DNA from: Bodo saltans
Taxonomy: Eukaryota; Euglenozoa; Kinetoplastea; Eubodonida; Bodonidae
NCBI GenBank assembly: GCA_001460835.1
Contig: CYKH01001867.1
Location: 1 to 55,590, forward strand
Length of the DNA stretch: 55,590 nt
Direction of reading: 5' to 3'
Positions 38,822 through 48,009 of this stretch are shown one piece after another. The position numbers and the translations under genes are program-made. Under the pieces are notes generated by a model, which was given only the letters and a program-made list of their open reading frames with translations, had not been told where the DNA came from and ran no database searches. Position 1 is the stretch's first letter, and each line of letters starts with the position of its first letter.

Positions 38822-39454
38822 ATGTCGCACTTCAACTTAGGAATTTCCACTGGAGGAGACCAGCGGCGCAAGTTTATCGGTCCGCAGCATCGTCTTGGCA
38901 ATCGGCCTCAATCTGGGAGTGCGATTGGGGCCAACTTAGAAAACATTGGTGGGCGCATTATGGTAGAAAATGAAATGCTCCACCACAAACTGCGCATGCG
39001 TGAAGTGAAGCCGAGCGTCGACACTACGCTCCCGTGGGCTCACCAAGTTCAGCGAGGGACAGTGGTTGGCGGAGCAACGGTCAGCAACAATCGCGTCGCT
39101 CAGAAGATTACAGCGGCAACAGCTGCGGATAGAACCTACGGCATGACGCAACCGACGTACAGCAGCAGACCTACCTCAGCATCCACAGGACGACCTCAAT
39201 CGGCCTCTCGGCCAGCGACGAGGGCCTCAGGGCACGGTGGAGTCCCCTCCTCGTCAGGGGGCTTTGATTTGGCCCAACTATCCACGGATCACCAACATGT
39301 GGTCAAGGATATGCTCCGCGTGCTGTGCACACTAGAGCAAGGCAAGAGCAAACAACTACTTGAACACCTGTACAGAGAAGCGGAGGACAAGAAACTGTTG
39401 ATGGCATACACGGGCGTATTCCCGGATGACGCGCCTAAAAGTCCCAATGTCTAA
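38822..39454 (+). CDS. Unrecognised 210-residue protein
   Basis: Start ATG 38822 follows the T tract at 38771-38778 and an AG-containing leader. The N-terminal half (MSHFNLGISTGGDQRRKF and on) is basic with a short helix (NEMLHHKLRMREV). The middle is Ser/Arg/Pro-rich and looks disordered (TSASTGRPQSASRPATRAS). The last 60 residues form two probable helices (STDHQHVVKDMLRVLCTLE and SKQLLEHLYREAED). There is no known domain, signal or membrane segment. The composition would suit a small cytoskeletal or flagellar protein, but that is a guess. Confidence 0.65.
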   Translation: MSHFNLGISTGGDQRRKFIGPQHRLGNRPQSGSAIGANLENIGGRIMVENEMLHHKLRMREVKPSVDTTLPWAHQVQRGTVVGGATVSNNRVAQKITAATAADRTYGMTQPTYSSRPTSASTGRPQSASRPATRASGHGGVPSSSGGFDLAQLSTDHQHVVKDMLRVLCTLEQGKSKQLLEHLYREAEDKKLLMAYTGVFPDDAPKSPNV

Positions 39455-39680
39455 AAACAACAACGCGAGGGAGTCGCTCCTTCGTGCCACTTTCCTCGTG
39501 CATACTCCATCTCACCCCATTGTATTGTCGATATCCCTCTTCCACAATTTTTCCAAATTCGATGAGAATGAAAATGGAACGTAAAACTCTTTGAAATTAA
39601 AACGTAATGCAATTTGATCCATTTGTTTTGTCCTCGTGTTCTTCCAAGCAAACCACATCGAGAAGAAAAATCATCCACGA

Positions 39681-40704
39681 ATGGCAACCAACAACACAGA
39701 AATTGGCAACAAACTAGTGAAGGCTGTCCTTGAAGGAAACGAGAAAGTGCTTGAGTCCAACAAAGCGTCCATCAACGCTCTTGATGAGGAGGGTTATTCC
39801 CCCCTCTACACGGCATGCATGCGCCACGCAAAGCCTTCTCTTGTCCAGTATATTGCCTCAGAGAAGGGACACAAGCACTGTGTGATCTTTTTTTTTTGGT
39901 TATGTGGACGTGCTGCAGTTGCTCCTTCAACATGGAGCTAACATCAACGCACGAACGTCACGTATGGAGACGCCTTTGTTTGCTGCCGCCAAGAGTGGAA
40001 AACATCTTGCGGTGTACTTCCTGATGATGAACAACGCAAACGGGAACTTGGGCAATGAGGATGGAAAGAACCCCTTGTACATTGCTTCAGAGAAGGGACA
40101 CAAACACTGTGTGATTGTGCTCAAAGCAGACCCCAAGCATCTGAAAGAAGCCAAGGCAGAGGCGGATCTTGAACTGAAGATGAAACCGGCTCCTATTCCC
40201 ACAAGCGATGTCATTCAACAACGTGCCACGTCTGCCAAGGCCCAGCGGGATAAGCAAGAGGCCGCAGCAGCAGCCGCAGCCCCTCCTGCAGCAACTCCCA
40301 ATAAGGCAGCTCCATCGAAGGGGGCACCGGCCAAAAGTTCTGCAGCCGCCAAGACCCCAGCACCAAAAGCTGCTGCGGCCGCACCTCAGCTGTTGCAAGA
40401 AAAGATCGAAATCATTCCGTTGGAGATTCCCAAGGACATTATTCGAGAGCGTGACCCAGTCACCGGCGAGAAGTACGGACCTTGCCGCACCCTCGTTGAT
40501 GTCGGTTACGATGAAGCTCCGGTGATTCCAAAAGGCATCAACCTTGGCCCCACAAAGATCCCGAAGGTGGGAGGAACATCCATGAAGGTGATGCTTGAGT
40601 CTGGAGACGCTGTGGCGCCTAAGTTGGTGGAAAGTGCGGAGGAGGACCCGTTTGACTACGGCATGATCCTTCCAAAATCAAAGCCGGCAAGGAACAACGC
40701 GTAG
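39681..40704 (+). CDS. Ankyrin-repeat protein, frame split at a (T)10 join
   Basis: From ATG 39681 the protein opens with a helix pair (IGNKLVKAVLEGNEKVLE) and ankyrin repeats (EEGYSPLYTAC; then VDVLQLLLQHGANINA, ETPLFAAAKSGKHLAVYFL and NPLYIASEKGHKHCVIVL). Between 39821 and 39897 a piece that copies downstream sequence (about 39851-39886 matches 40081-40116) plus ten T is inserted, and the frame shifts. Without it, CM is followed directly by GYVDVLQLLL, as an ankyrin repeat requires. The C-terminal part is Ala/Pro/Lys-rich, then a conserved-looking tail (IEIIPLEIPKDIIRERDPVT). The gene is probably intact in the organism. Ankyrin proteins act as protein-binding scaffolds. Confidence 0.7.
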
Positions 40705-41249
40705 CGCACACAGGTCATGCAACATACAATTTTCCCCTTTTCTCCCCGTGTTGTGCACACGCACACCCACACATACAGAACCTACTTTCGTGTGGGTTAC
40801 AACTACAAAAAGACAATTTTGCTTGTGACTACACCCTTGCGTTATTTTTCCAGAGGTGAGAGGTATTTTTCTGATCGCAGTAGACAAAAAATAATAATGC
40901 TGTTCTTTTTCAAATTACATTATTTTGCCACCTTTTTGATCACGTACCCTTTGTCCCGCTCTCATCATACTCCAGAGTAAGAGGGTCTACAGTCTTCGTG
41001 GTTGTGTGCTGATTTTACATCTTCGCACACGAACAGAAGATCTTCAGAAAAGAAAAGAAAACGAGAGAGGAACACATAGCGTGAAAAACTGATACGTGCC
41101 GTGAGCTTTTATTCGCCACTCGGAGACCTGTTTGAACAGACGCCGAGCCATACGCGAAGCAGCGATCCATTACGACACCGACTCAACACTCACAGAATTC
41201 TAGATTGTCACTTATCCCCAAGCGACAAACAGTTTGACTTAGGAACACA
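40705..41249. other. Intergenic spacer upstream of calcineurin A
   Basis: About 545 bases, with T-rich stretches at 40840-40850 and 40900-40945 and a purine-rich tract at 41045-41075. No gene is seen. Confidence 0.45.
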
Positions 41250-42737
41250 ATGTCTTCTACCGCAGCAGGAGCAAAGCCTAAAAAGGAAGAAAAGAAGAGC
41301 GATGTACCATTAGTGAATCCAGCATCCATCCCCACTGCCGGCGTGATGGAGAAGATGCTCACCACGCAGCGTGCCTGCCCACAAATTACACCACCGAACT
41401 GGGAGGCACTGCCTCGCTCAAAGGTATTCGACGCCAAGGGTGTCCCCATCACCGAGAATCTGCGAACCCACTTTGCAAGAGAAGGTCTGCTTGCGGAGGC
41501 GGATGCGCTTGAAATTATCAATCGCGCCGCCGCCATTCTGCGCAAGGAGCCGAATTTGATGCGCCTCAACGACCCTATCACTGTGTGCGGTGATATTCAC
41601 GGTCAGTTTTATGACCTTCTCAAACTTCTCGAAATCGGTGGCGATCCAAAAGATCAGCAGTACCTCTTCCTCGGCGACTACGTAGATCGCGGCTGCTTCG
41701 GCTGCGAAGTTGTCTTGTACTTGTTCTCCTTCAAGATCAAGCACCCGGACTCGTTCTTCCTACTCCGTGGAAACCACGAATGCCGCCATCTGACTGCGTA
41801 TTTCAACAGCAAGCAGGAGACGAAGTACAAGTACTCCATGGCCGTGTACGATGCCATGATGAACGCGTTTGACTGCCTGCCATTAGCCTGCATCCTCAAC
41901 GGTCGCTTCTTGTGTGTGCACGGTGGCCTTAGCCCCGAGATCAAGAAGGTCGAGGAGATCAACTCTATCCACCGTATCCGTGAGCCACCGTCCTCCGGCC
42001 CAATGTGCGATCTGCTCTGGTCTGATCCAATGGAAGATGATCAGGAGAGCGGGAACGATGACGCGTTGTACGTCCACAATGACCTTCGTGGCTGCAGTTA
42101 CGTCTTTAGCTACGCCGCCACGTGCCAATTCTTAGTCGCCAACCACCTTCTCTCTGTCATCCGTGCCCACGAGGCCCAGGACGAGGGCTACCGTCTGTAC
42201 AAAAAGAGCTCGACCGGCTTCCCTGCCGTCATTTGTATTTTCTCCGCACCAAACTACTGCGACACGTATGACAATAAAGCCGCCATCATTCGCTTCCAAA
42301 ATAACCTGATGAACATTCGTCAGTTTAACAGCAGCCCTCATCCCTATTATCTTCCCAACTTTATGAACGCCTTCACGTGGTCTTTGCCTTTTGTGGCGGA
42401 GAAGGTGACGGATATGCTCACGACGATGTGGCAGCTTGTGGATGACGGCGCAGAGGATGATCGCTCCGCAGCCCCATCGTCACTGGGCGAGGAGCGTGGC
42501 GAACAAATTCGCAAGAAGATTCTTGCCATGGGTAAAATGGCAAAGATGTTCCGCACGCTGCGCGAGGAGAACGAGAGCATCGTTGAGCTTAAGGGACTTG
42601 CCGGTGGACAGCTGCCCATTGGCGTGATTCAGCAGGGCCCTCAGGCCATCAGGACGGCAATTCATGGCTTCCAACAGGCGAAGAAGTTGGATGTGTCGAA
42701 CGAGAAGCGTCCACAGTTCAACGGGCAAGGCGAGTAA
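41250..42737 (+). CDS. CNA: Calcineurin A, catalytic subunit of Ca2+/calmodulin-dependent phosphatase (PP2B)
   Basis: The metallophosphatase core has GDIHGQF (from residue 114), GDYVDRG (from 142), RGNHECRHLTAYF, HGGLSPEI and SAPNYCD. PP2B-specific parts are present too. LPNFMNAFTWSLPFVAEKVTDML forms the regulatory-subunit-binding helix (named here in part: FTWSLPFVAEKV). The calmodulin-binding segment is IRKKILAMGKMAKMFRTLRE, and an autoinhibitory segment (IHGFQQAKKLDVSNEKRP) aligns with the animal one. So this is a full-length calcineurin A that should need calmodulin and a calcineurin B partner, neither of which is encoded here. It is 495 residues, close to the human length. In trypanosomatids calcineurin supports growth and stress tolerance. 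The N-terminal 30 residues are Lys/Ala-rich and variable. Confidence 0.96.
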   Translation: MSSTAAGAKPKKEEKKSDVPLVNPASIPTAGVMEKMLTTQRACPQITPPNWEALPRSKVFDAKGVPITENLRTHFAREGLLAEADALEIINRAAAILRKEPNLMRLNDPITVCGDIHGQFYDLLKLLEIGGDPKDQQYLFLGDYVDRGCFGCEVVLYLFSFKIKHPDSFFLLRGNHECRHLTAYFNSKQETKYKYSMAVYDAMMNAFDCLPLACILNGRFLCVHGGLSPEIKKVEEINSIHRIREPPSSGPMCDLLWSDPMEDDQESGNDDALYVHNDLRGCSYVFSYAATCQFLVANHLLSVIRAHEAQDEGYRLYKKSSTGFPAVICIFSAPNYCDTYDNKAAIIRFQNNLMNIRQFNSSPHPYYLPNFMNAFTWSLPFVAEKVTDMLTTMWQLVDDGAEDDRSAAPSSLGEERGEQIRKKILAMGKMAKMFRTLREENESIVELKGLAGGQLPIGVIQQGPQAIRTAIHGFQQAKKLDVSNEKRPQFNGQGE

Positions 42738-43444
42738 AAGACGAAGCCAGCAGCAGCCTTCAACATTTCACCTTTATTTTGTTTATACGTGTGTATCTGT
42801 TGCCTGAACAATTATGTGGTGGCTTGATTTGCTTTGTTCCTTCAACTGACGCCTCGCCCCCACCTCTTTAGCCGAGGACATACTTCTCCCCTCTTGTAGA
42901 TTGCTGCCGATCGCGCCCGGTGATGATGGCGGTTCGGTTTTCTCCTCCCTTTTTCGCGCAGTCGCTTACAAAGAGAACGTTGTAGGACTCGGAAATGCTT
43001 TTGCGCGAATGTAAGAAAATTGTGAACTGAGGACGCTGAACAAAGAACAAAGAAAACCCCCATACAGAACAAAAAAAAAAGTGAAATGCAATAACACACT
43101 CAAACAATTGCAGCAACAAGCCAAGCAAACAGAACTCAAACTCAAAGTGACGTTTCAAGAGTCAAAGAGCGGATGAGTAAACAAAGATGGAGAACAGCCG
43201 CCGTGACAGATGCGTGCTGATCGTAGAAGACGTCGCCAGCAGTGGTGATGGTTTGAGAAGTTCGTTTGATGTGCTGCCAGGAGATTGTTACTGACTCAAA
43301 GGTGACGACGAGGACGTCGCATTGTACTTTTCAACCTTTCATATCTATTTTTGTTGCTGTTTTCAACGTTATGTGAAGGAAAGGGAGTATCATGCGTTAA
43401 GCGATCAAAAGAGTCCCGTCACCTTTAAAGATTCTCAACGAGTC
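42738..43444. other. Intergenic spacer
   Basis: About 700 bases without a supported gene. It holds an A run at 43071-43080 and a T-rich tract (43325-43365) that can act as splice acceptor for the ATG at 43445. Frames on the minus strand (for example 42868-43158) are short and low-complexity. Confidence 0.45.
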
Positions 43445-45937
43445 ATGTTTCATCGAGTGGGGTTCGTTTTGCGGCAGCAACGGTCGATACCGTCATGGAA
43501 ACGTGAGGGGAACACAGCAAGCCGCGCACTCCGCCGGAAAGAGCTCCTGTCTCGTGCCGGTGCATTCAATGATCATCAACCTCTGAAGCGCGACGAGGTC
43601 CTGTCCGATCCGAGCGGTAGTTTACAAACGTCACGAGGATCCGGCGTTGACAGGGTGCGTCAGGCGGGTGCACACGCTGTACAATCAATGTCAGCCCCTT
43701 GGCAGTTGCCAACTGTGTCCCCTGTGCACGAGACCCCAAAGCAGGCGAACCTCCGAGGCGCCATCCAGCATGCAAACACATGGGAAGACGCATTGACGTT
43801 GTTTAGCCAAACCACCACCCACGGTGTACAGCCAACACCCCGAATGTTTGCGACGCTTGCCGCTACGTTGATGGAGCGTCGTGCCCAGGCGATCAAGTCG
43901 TCCACCACACTTTCCGTCGCCTCTCTTCTGGACGATGCACGGTCCTCAACCTCTGAGAGATGGGAAGTGACACCACAGGAGCGCCGCGACTTGGCCAGGT
44001 ACGTGTTGCGCGAAGTAAACCGCGAAGCGGCTTCGTCGGAGGTGGCATATGATGGGCTCGTGGGTGCCTTCACTGAAGGGCCTGACAATGGTTTTGTGAC
44101 GCTGTTGGAGGCGTCGATGCGTCGCCATCGTACTGTCCCAGGCATGGACGCTCTTGCTGATTTCGCCTCTCTCAAAGTCAATTGGCAGACATCGTTACGT
44201 CTGATGAGGCTTGCTCGAGAGGCGCATGGTGTGTTCCCTATCACCGAGCTCTATGAGAGAACAATGCAACTGGCGGTGGGCAGCGGTAAGACTTCCTTCG
44301 GCACGAGGCCATGGAAGTTGGCATTGTCCCTTTACGAGGAGTGTGTGACTTCGGGGAACGAGATCACGAATGAGTTGCACACTCGTGCGCTACAAGCACT
44401 TTGGCGAAGTAGCCACAGAACGTGGCTTTCGAATCACGACCAAGTTGATCCTGTTCAAGCGGCGGTTGTCTGGTCGTCTGCACTCCAAGTTATTCAACGT
44501 GCGCAAGAGGGTCGTGTGCGCGGTCATGAAGGCAGTCGGCTGTATGAAGCTGCAGTCCAGGCGCTCATGCACAGTTCCCATTGGGAGGGTGCGCTTGCTA
44601 TCGTTGGGAGCATGGAGCTTGCGGAGAGCGACACGACGTCGACGCTTCTGATTCCGACGCCCACCACATTGGCGGAGTGCGTGAGTGGAATGCTGCGTGT
44701 GGGGAATCACTTTCAAGCCCAACAGTTTGCCGATCTCTTTGAGAGCTACCACTATGAGTGGAGGACACTGCCTGCTGAAGTACTTCGCGTGTTGCTGTCC
44801 ATGTGTCGCATTGCCCTGCGTAACAGTTTCGTTCCGCTTCCCAGAAGGCTCCTCGGCAGCGTCCTTCGGACTGACGAACAGCCCACGAGCAGCAGCTCTC
44901 CGCTTCTCCTTGAACGGAGTGTGGCGATCGAATGTTTGCATCTTCTCACACGGCGGCGCTTGGGAATGGAGTCTCCCACTGCTCGATGGACGTCGGCCTT
45001 GCGGCTAGTTGGTGCGTACGACGCGAATCTCTGGCCTCAAAATCCACTTGAACGAAAAAACGAGCTCTCGCTCGTGTTTCAAGCGATACGCCGTATTGCC
45101 ACTGTCTGTACCGAGCGTGCTCAGCGGCGTAGTGTTGCTGGAGAGGATCAGATGAGCCTACAACACCCCGTCGAGAAGCATGTAGGCGTATGGATTCGAG
45201 GCATATTTGGGCGTTCAAGCGCTGAGTACGAATGGTGGCAGAATTCATTGGTCCATAAGCTGCACACACTGCCGCATGGCATGCCGTGGGAACAGGGACT
45301 TGTTGTGCTAAATCGTGTCCTATCCAACCGCAAAAGAGGTGAAGTGTCTACGCGACTAACGTTTGCGCAATGTGGTGTTGCACGTAACCTGCGGTATCTC
45401 CCAGTCCCTTACCGCCAATTGCTGCTGATGGTTGCGGTGAACAGCTGGCGCGCATTGGACTCTCGCACGTCTCTGTTTGTTGAGGACGAGGACTTGAACG
45501 ATGATAGTGATGACCAGGTGACAGCGTCACCAATGGATGCGGCTGTATGGAAGGGCAAAATTGATGCCGCAGTGCATTTTATAAGCCACACGCTGTACTC
45601 AGCGTCTGCGTTGCTGCACGATGCTTGTACACCCTGGTGGCTGGTTGGGTTTCTCAAGATGCTTCAAGCACGCTTGACGCATGACACAGGCGATGCAGCT
45701 GCAGCGAAGGTATGCGCTGAACAGGCACTGGACGCGTTAGGCCGCGCACCAGTTGGTGCGTCCAGGAAATTGTCATCTGCAGTTGTCATTGATGCAGTCA
45801 TTGCGCTAAAGATGCCCACGGAACAAACTGAAATGATGGTGAACGACACCCACTACATCTTACGCCGAAATGCCTTGTTGCGCAGCGCTGCGTCTCCCGG
45901 GGAGACAAGATACCGTGCAGAGACGTTTCATTGGTAA
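43445..45937 (+). CDS. PPR-like, probably mitochondrial protein (830 aa)
   Basis: The N-terminus (MFHRVGFVLRQQRSIPSW) is basic, without acidic residues for 18 positions, and suits a mitochondrial presequence. From about residue 100 on, helix-turn-helix units of about 35 residues recur. One reads TWEDALTLFSQTTTHGVQPT, others include WKLALSLYEECVTSGNEITN and HWEGALAIVGSMEL. This is the look of degenerate pentatricopeptide repeats. Kinetoplastid mitochondria use many PPR proteins for RNA stability and in their protein-rich ribosomes. The repeats are too diverged to count by eye. ATG 43445 is used; the upstream frame begins at TTG and translates the T-rich leader. A TPR or other alpha-solenoid is the main alternative. 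Confidence 0.65.
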   Translation: MFHRVGFVLRQQRSIPSWKREGNTASRALRRKELLSRAGAFNDHQPLKRDEVLSDPSGSLQTSRGSGVDRVRQAGAHAVQSMSAPWQLPTVSPVHETPKQANLRGAIQHANTWEDALTLFSQTTTHGVQPTPRMFATLAATLMERRAQAIKSSTTLSVASLLDDARSSTSERWEVTPQERRDLARYVLREVNREAASSEVAYDGLVGAFTEGPDNGFVTLLEASMRRHRTVPGMDALADFASLKVNWQTSLRLMRLAREAHGVFPITELYERTMQLAVGSGKTSFGTRPWKLALSLYEECVTSGNEITNELHTRALQALWRSSHRTWLSNHDQVDPVQAAVVWSSALQVIQRAQEGRVRGHEGSRLYEAAVQALMHSSHWEGALAIVGSMELAESDTTSTLLIPTPTTLAECVSGMLRVGNHFQAQQFADLFESYHYEWRTLPAEVLRVLLSMCRIALRNSFVPLPRRLLGSVLRTDEQPTSSSSPLLLERSVAIECLHLLTRRRLGMESPTARWTSALRLVGAYDANLWPQNPLERKNELSLVFQAIRRIATVCTERAQRRSVAGEDQMSLQHPVEKHVGVWIRGIFGRSSAEYEWWQNSLVHKLHTLPHGMPWEQGLVVLNRVLSNRKRGEVSTRLTFAQCGVARNLRYLPVPYRQLLLMVAVNSWRALDSRTSLFVEDEDLNDDSDDQVTASPMDAAVWKGKIDAAVHFISHTLYSASALLHDACTPWWLVGFLKMLQARLTHDTGDAAAAKVCAEQALDALGRAPVGASRKLSSAVVIDAVIALKMPTEQTEMMVNDTHYILRRNALLRSAASPGETRYRAETFHW

Positions 45938-46008
45938 CGTGCTGAGAATGTCTCGATTATGAAAAAAAAAAATCTTTCGACTCGTGTACTTCCTTAAAGT
46001 GCAACAGT

Positions 46009-46035
46009 TTTCTCTTGATCTGCTTCGTTTCTTAG
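46009..46035 (+). promoter_or_regulatory. Probable trans-splice acceptor
   Basis: A pyrimidine-rich run (TTTTCTCTTGATCTGCTTCG and on) ends with TTTCTTAG, AG at 46034-46035, about 50 bases before ATG 46086. A later AG at 46080-46081 (TTTCAG) is an alternative that would leave a leader of four bases. Confidence 0.5.
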
Positions 46036-46085
46036 AAAACGTTTAGGACCTTACCAAAACTTAGGACATACATTATTTCAGGTAT

Positions 46086-47450
46086 ATGTTGCTTACTGTC
46101 GCGTCTATTCTTTGGTCATTTGCGCTCCCCGCCGTTGTTCTGTTTGTGGCTGCTGTTGCAGCGTTTGCTACCGGCCCTACGAACTACCTGTCTGTGACCT
46201 TGGTTCTTTGCCTTCTGGCTGGCGTTGGGTGTGCAGCATGCGTGTTAACGAAGCTGGCACTCCTGTCGTCGGAAGACGATGGGGAGATCCTTCTCGCACA
46301 CTGGTCCATTCTCAGCGCCACTGTTGCGCTTGTGCACTACGTCGAGAGCTATCGCTGTGACGTGTTTGCTGCTGGAGCCCCAGTGTTGCTGATGGCCATG
46401 TGCGGTCCTGGTAGCGCGGCGGTGGTGATGGCGTCAACGATGATTGCATCGCTGAACGCATCCCCTGTTGTGGTGGGACTCAAGAAACACGTCCCTGTGA
46501 ATTCCTTGACGTTATGTTGCGTCCTCCTCGCTTGCATCGCAGCCGGCGCCCAACGGGAAGCAGGCGACATGTTCTTTTACATTCGGCACACTGCATTGTT
46601 CCTTCCGTTTGTGGCAAGGTGGTATCGATCTCGCTGCCCACCGCATCAAGTGGCATCGCCTGAGGACGGTTTGGAGTGGAGGGAGCGCCCAGCGAGCCCA
46701 GCGCACGTAACACTGAAGCGTCTCTCGTACGTGCTGCTCTTCGCGCTGTTGGGTGGTGCGGCGCTGTTTTCGTGGGGACGAGTCGTCGTCTATGTGTGCC
46801 GACATGTGGTGTCGCACGTGGGCACATGGTACGGAGATCGTCACAGTGCTGATTGGTTCGCACCGCAATCTGCACATATTCTTCTCGATGTGCTCCTGTG
46901 TGGCGCGGCGCTTGTGGCAGTGCTCTCTCAGCATGCGATCGGGAAAGACGAAGATCTTCCAGATGTGATCACAGCAGTTCCTGTCACGCATCGCAAGAAG
47001 ATCGCTGCATTGATGATGGCTGCTGGTCCTGCCGCCACGATTGCGCTCTACTGGGCCCTGCGTGAGGCCAATGCTGTGTTCGACCTGATCTCATCGCCCA
47101 CTTCCAGTGGCGACGATGATCCATTCGCTTTGATGTCACCCATGTCGCCGATGCTGCGTCGCCGCCGCTCCTCTTCTTTTGACGATCGTCCCGCGTTTAT
47201 GCCGTTTGACTCCCAACGCGTGGACCGAAAGAACTCTACGTTCGATGTGGCCCCCCTCACAACCATTCCCCTGACGCCCCCAGAAGAGTCACTTGTCATT
47301 CCTGCCAGGCGAAGGCGGAGTAGCGACGACGAGCCGATTATGACCTTCAGTAGCCCACGCACGACGACACGACTCAACAACGCCACGGAGGATCGTGACC
47401 AAGTGCAGAAACTGTCCCGCAGCAGCAGCGTAGATTCTTTGATGGCATAA
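46086..47450 (+). CDS. Unrecognised multipass membrane protein with Ser-rich tail (454 aa)
   Basis: Around eight hydrophobic segments are visible in residues 1-325, for example LWSFALPAVVLFVAAVAAFA, LSVTLVLCLLAGVGCAACVL, LSYVLLFALLGGAALFSW and IAALMMAAGPAATIALYWAL. The C-terminal 130 residues are hydrophilic and rich in Ser, Arg and Pro, with repeated RRRRSS patches typical of phosphorylation by basophilic kinases. No transporter signature is recognised. The first hydrophobic segment could be read as a signal anchor. It may be a kinetoplastid-specific membrane protein; function unknown. Confidence 0.75.
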   Translation: MLLTVASILWSFALPAVVLFVAAVAAFATGPTNYLSVTLVLCLLAGVGCAACVLTKLALLSSEDDGEILLAHWSILSATVALVHYVESYRCDVFAAGAPVLLMAMCGPGSAAVVMASTMIASLNASPVVVGLKKHVPVNSLTLCCVLLACIAAGAQREAGDMFFYIRHTALFLPFVARWYRSRCPPHQVASPEDGLEWRERPASPAHVTLKRLSYVLLFALLGGAALFSWGRVVVYVCRHVVSHVGTWYGDRHSADWFAPQSAHILLDVLLCGAALVAVLSQHAIGKDEDLPDVITAVPVTHRKKIAALMMAAGPAATIALYWALREANAVFDLISSPTSSGDDDPFALMSPMSPMLRRRRSSSFDDRPAFMPFDSQRVDRKNSTFDVAPLTTIPLTPPEESLVIPARRRRSSDDEPIMTFSSPRTTTRLNNATEDRDQVQKLSRSSSVDSLMA

Positions 47451-48009
47451 ATTATTTTGATATCCCCCACAAGGCAAGAAGAATGTCATCATTGTCATTG
47501 TAAATCAAAAGGATGAGTGACACCAATCCCAAAGTGCCTTATTGAACGTCAAAGGAAAAGATTTATTTCCCCATTGCGTTTTTAACGACGAAAACCTGCA
47601 AGCCACGGCCAACTTATTATGTGGATCAAAAGAAACTGAAAATCACCGACAATTGGAACCACAAAAGAAAAATAAAGAACGAGAACAGAAATCTGCAAGA
47701 AAGGGACAGGAAGCAACGAACGTCAACAACAAAGGACACACAAAGTTTAGTCAATCAAACGTATCATCACGGATTTCGATTTGTTCATTTTCGCGTTTTT
47801 TTTTCTTTTTTGCATTTTTATTCCTCCACAGTCTCTCCTTCACTTGATATACCCCCAGCTCTCATTTCTTAACGTTGAAAAGCGTTGCGAAGCCAAACGA
47901 TATTTTTTGGTTCCCATTTTTGATTTCAACACTTTGCTTATGAAAACACGACATACATTTCTTCTCTGTATATTCCATATCATATGAAAGAGGAAAAGAG
48001 AATTGTAAG
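47451..48009. other. Intergenic spacer
   Basis: About 560 bases, A-rich at first (47560-47760), then T-rich (47785-47830), then mixed up to the next ATG. The T-rich part is a likely splice-acceptor region. No gene is seen. Confidence 0.45.
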
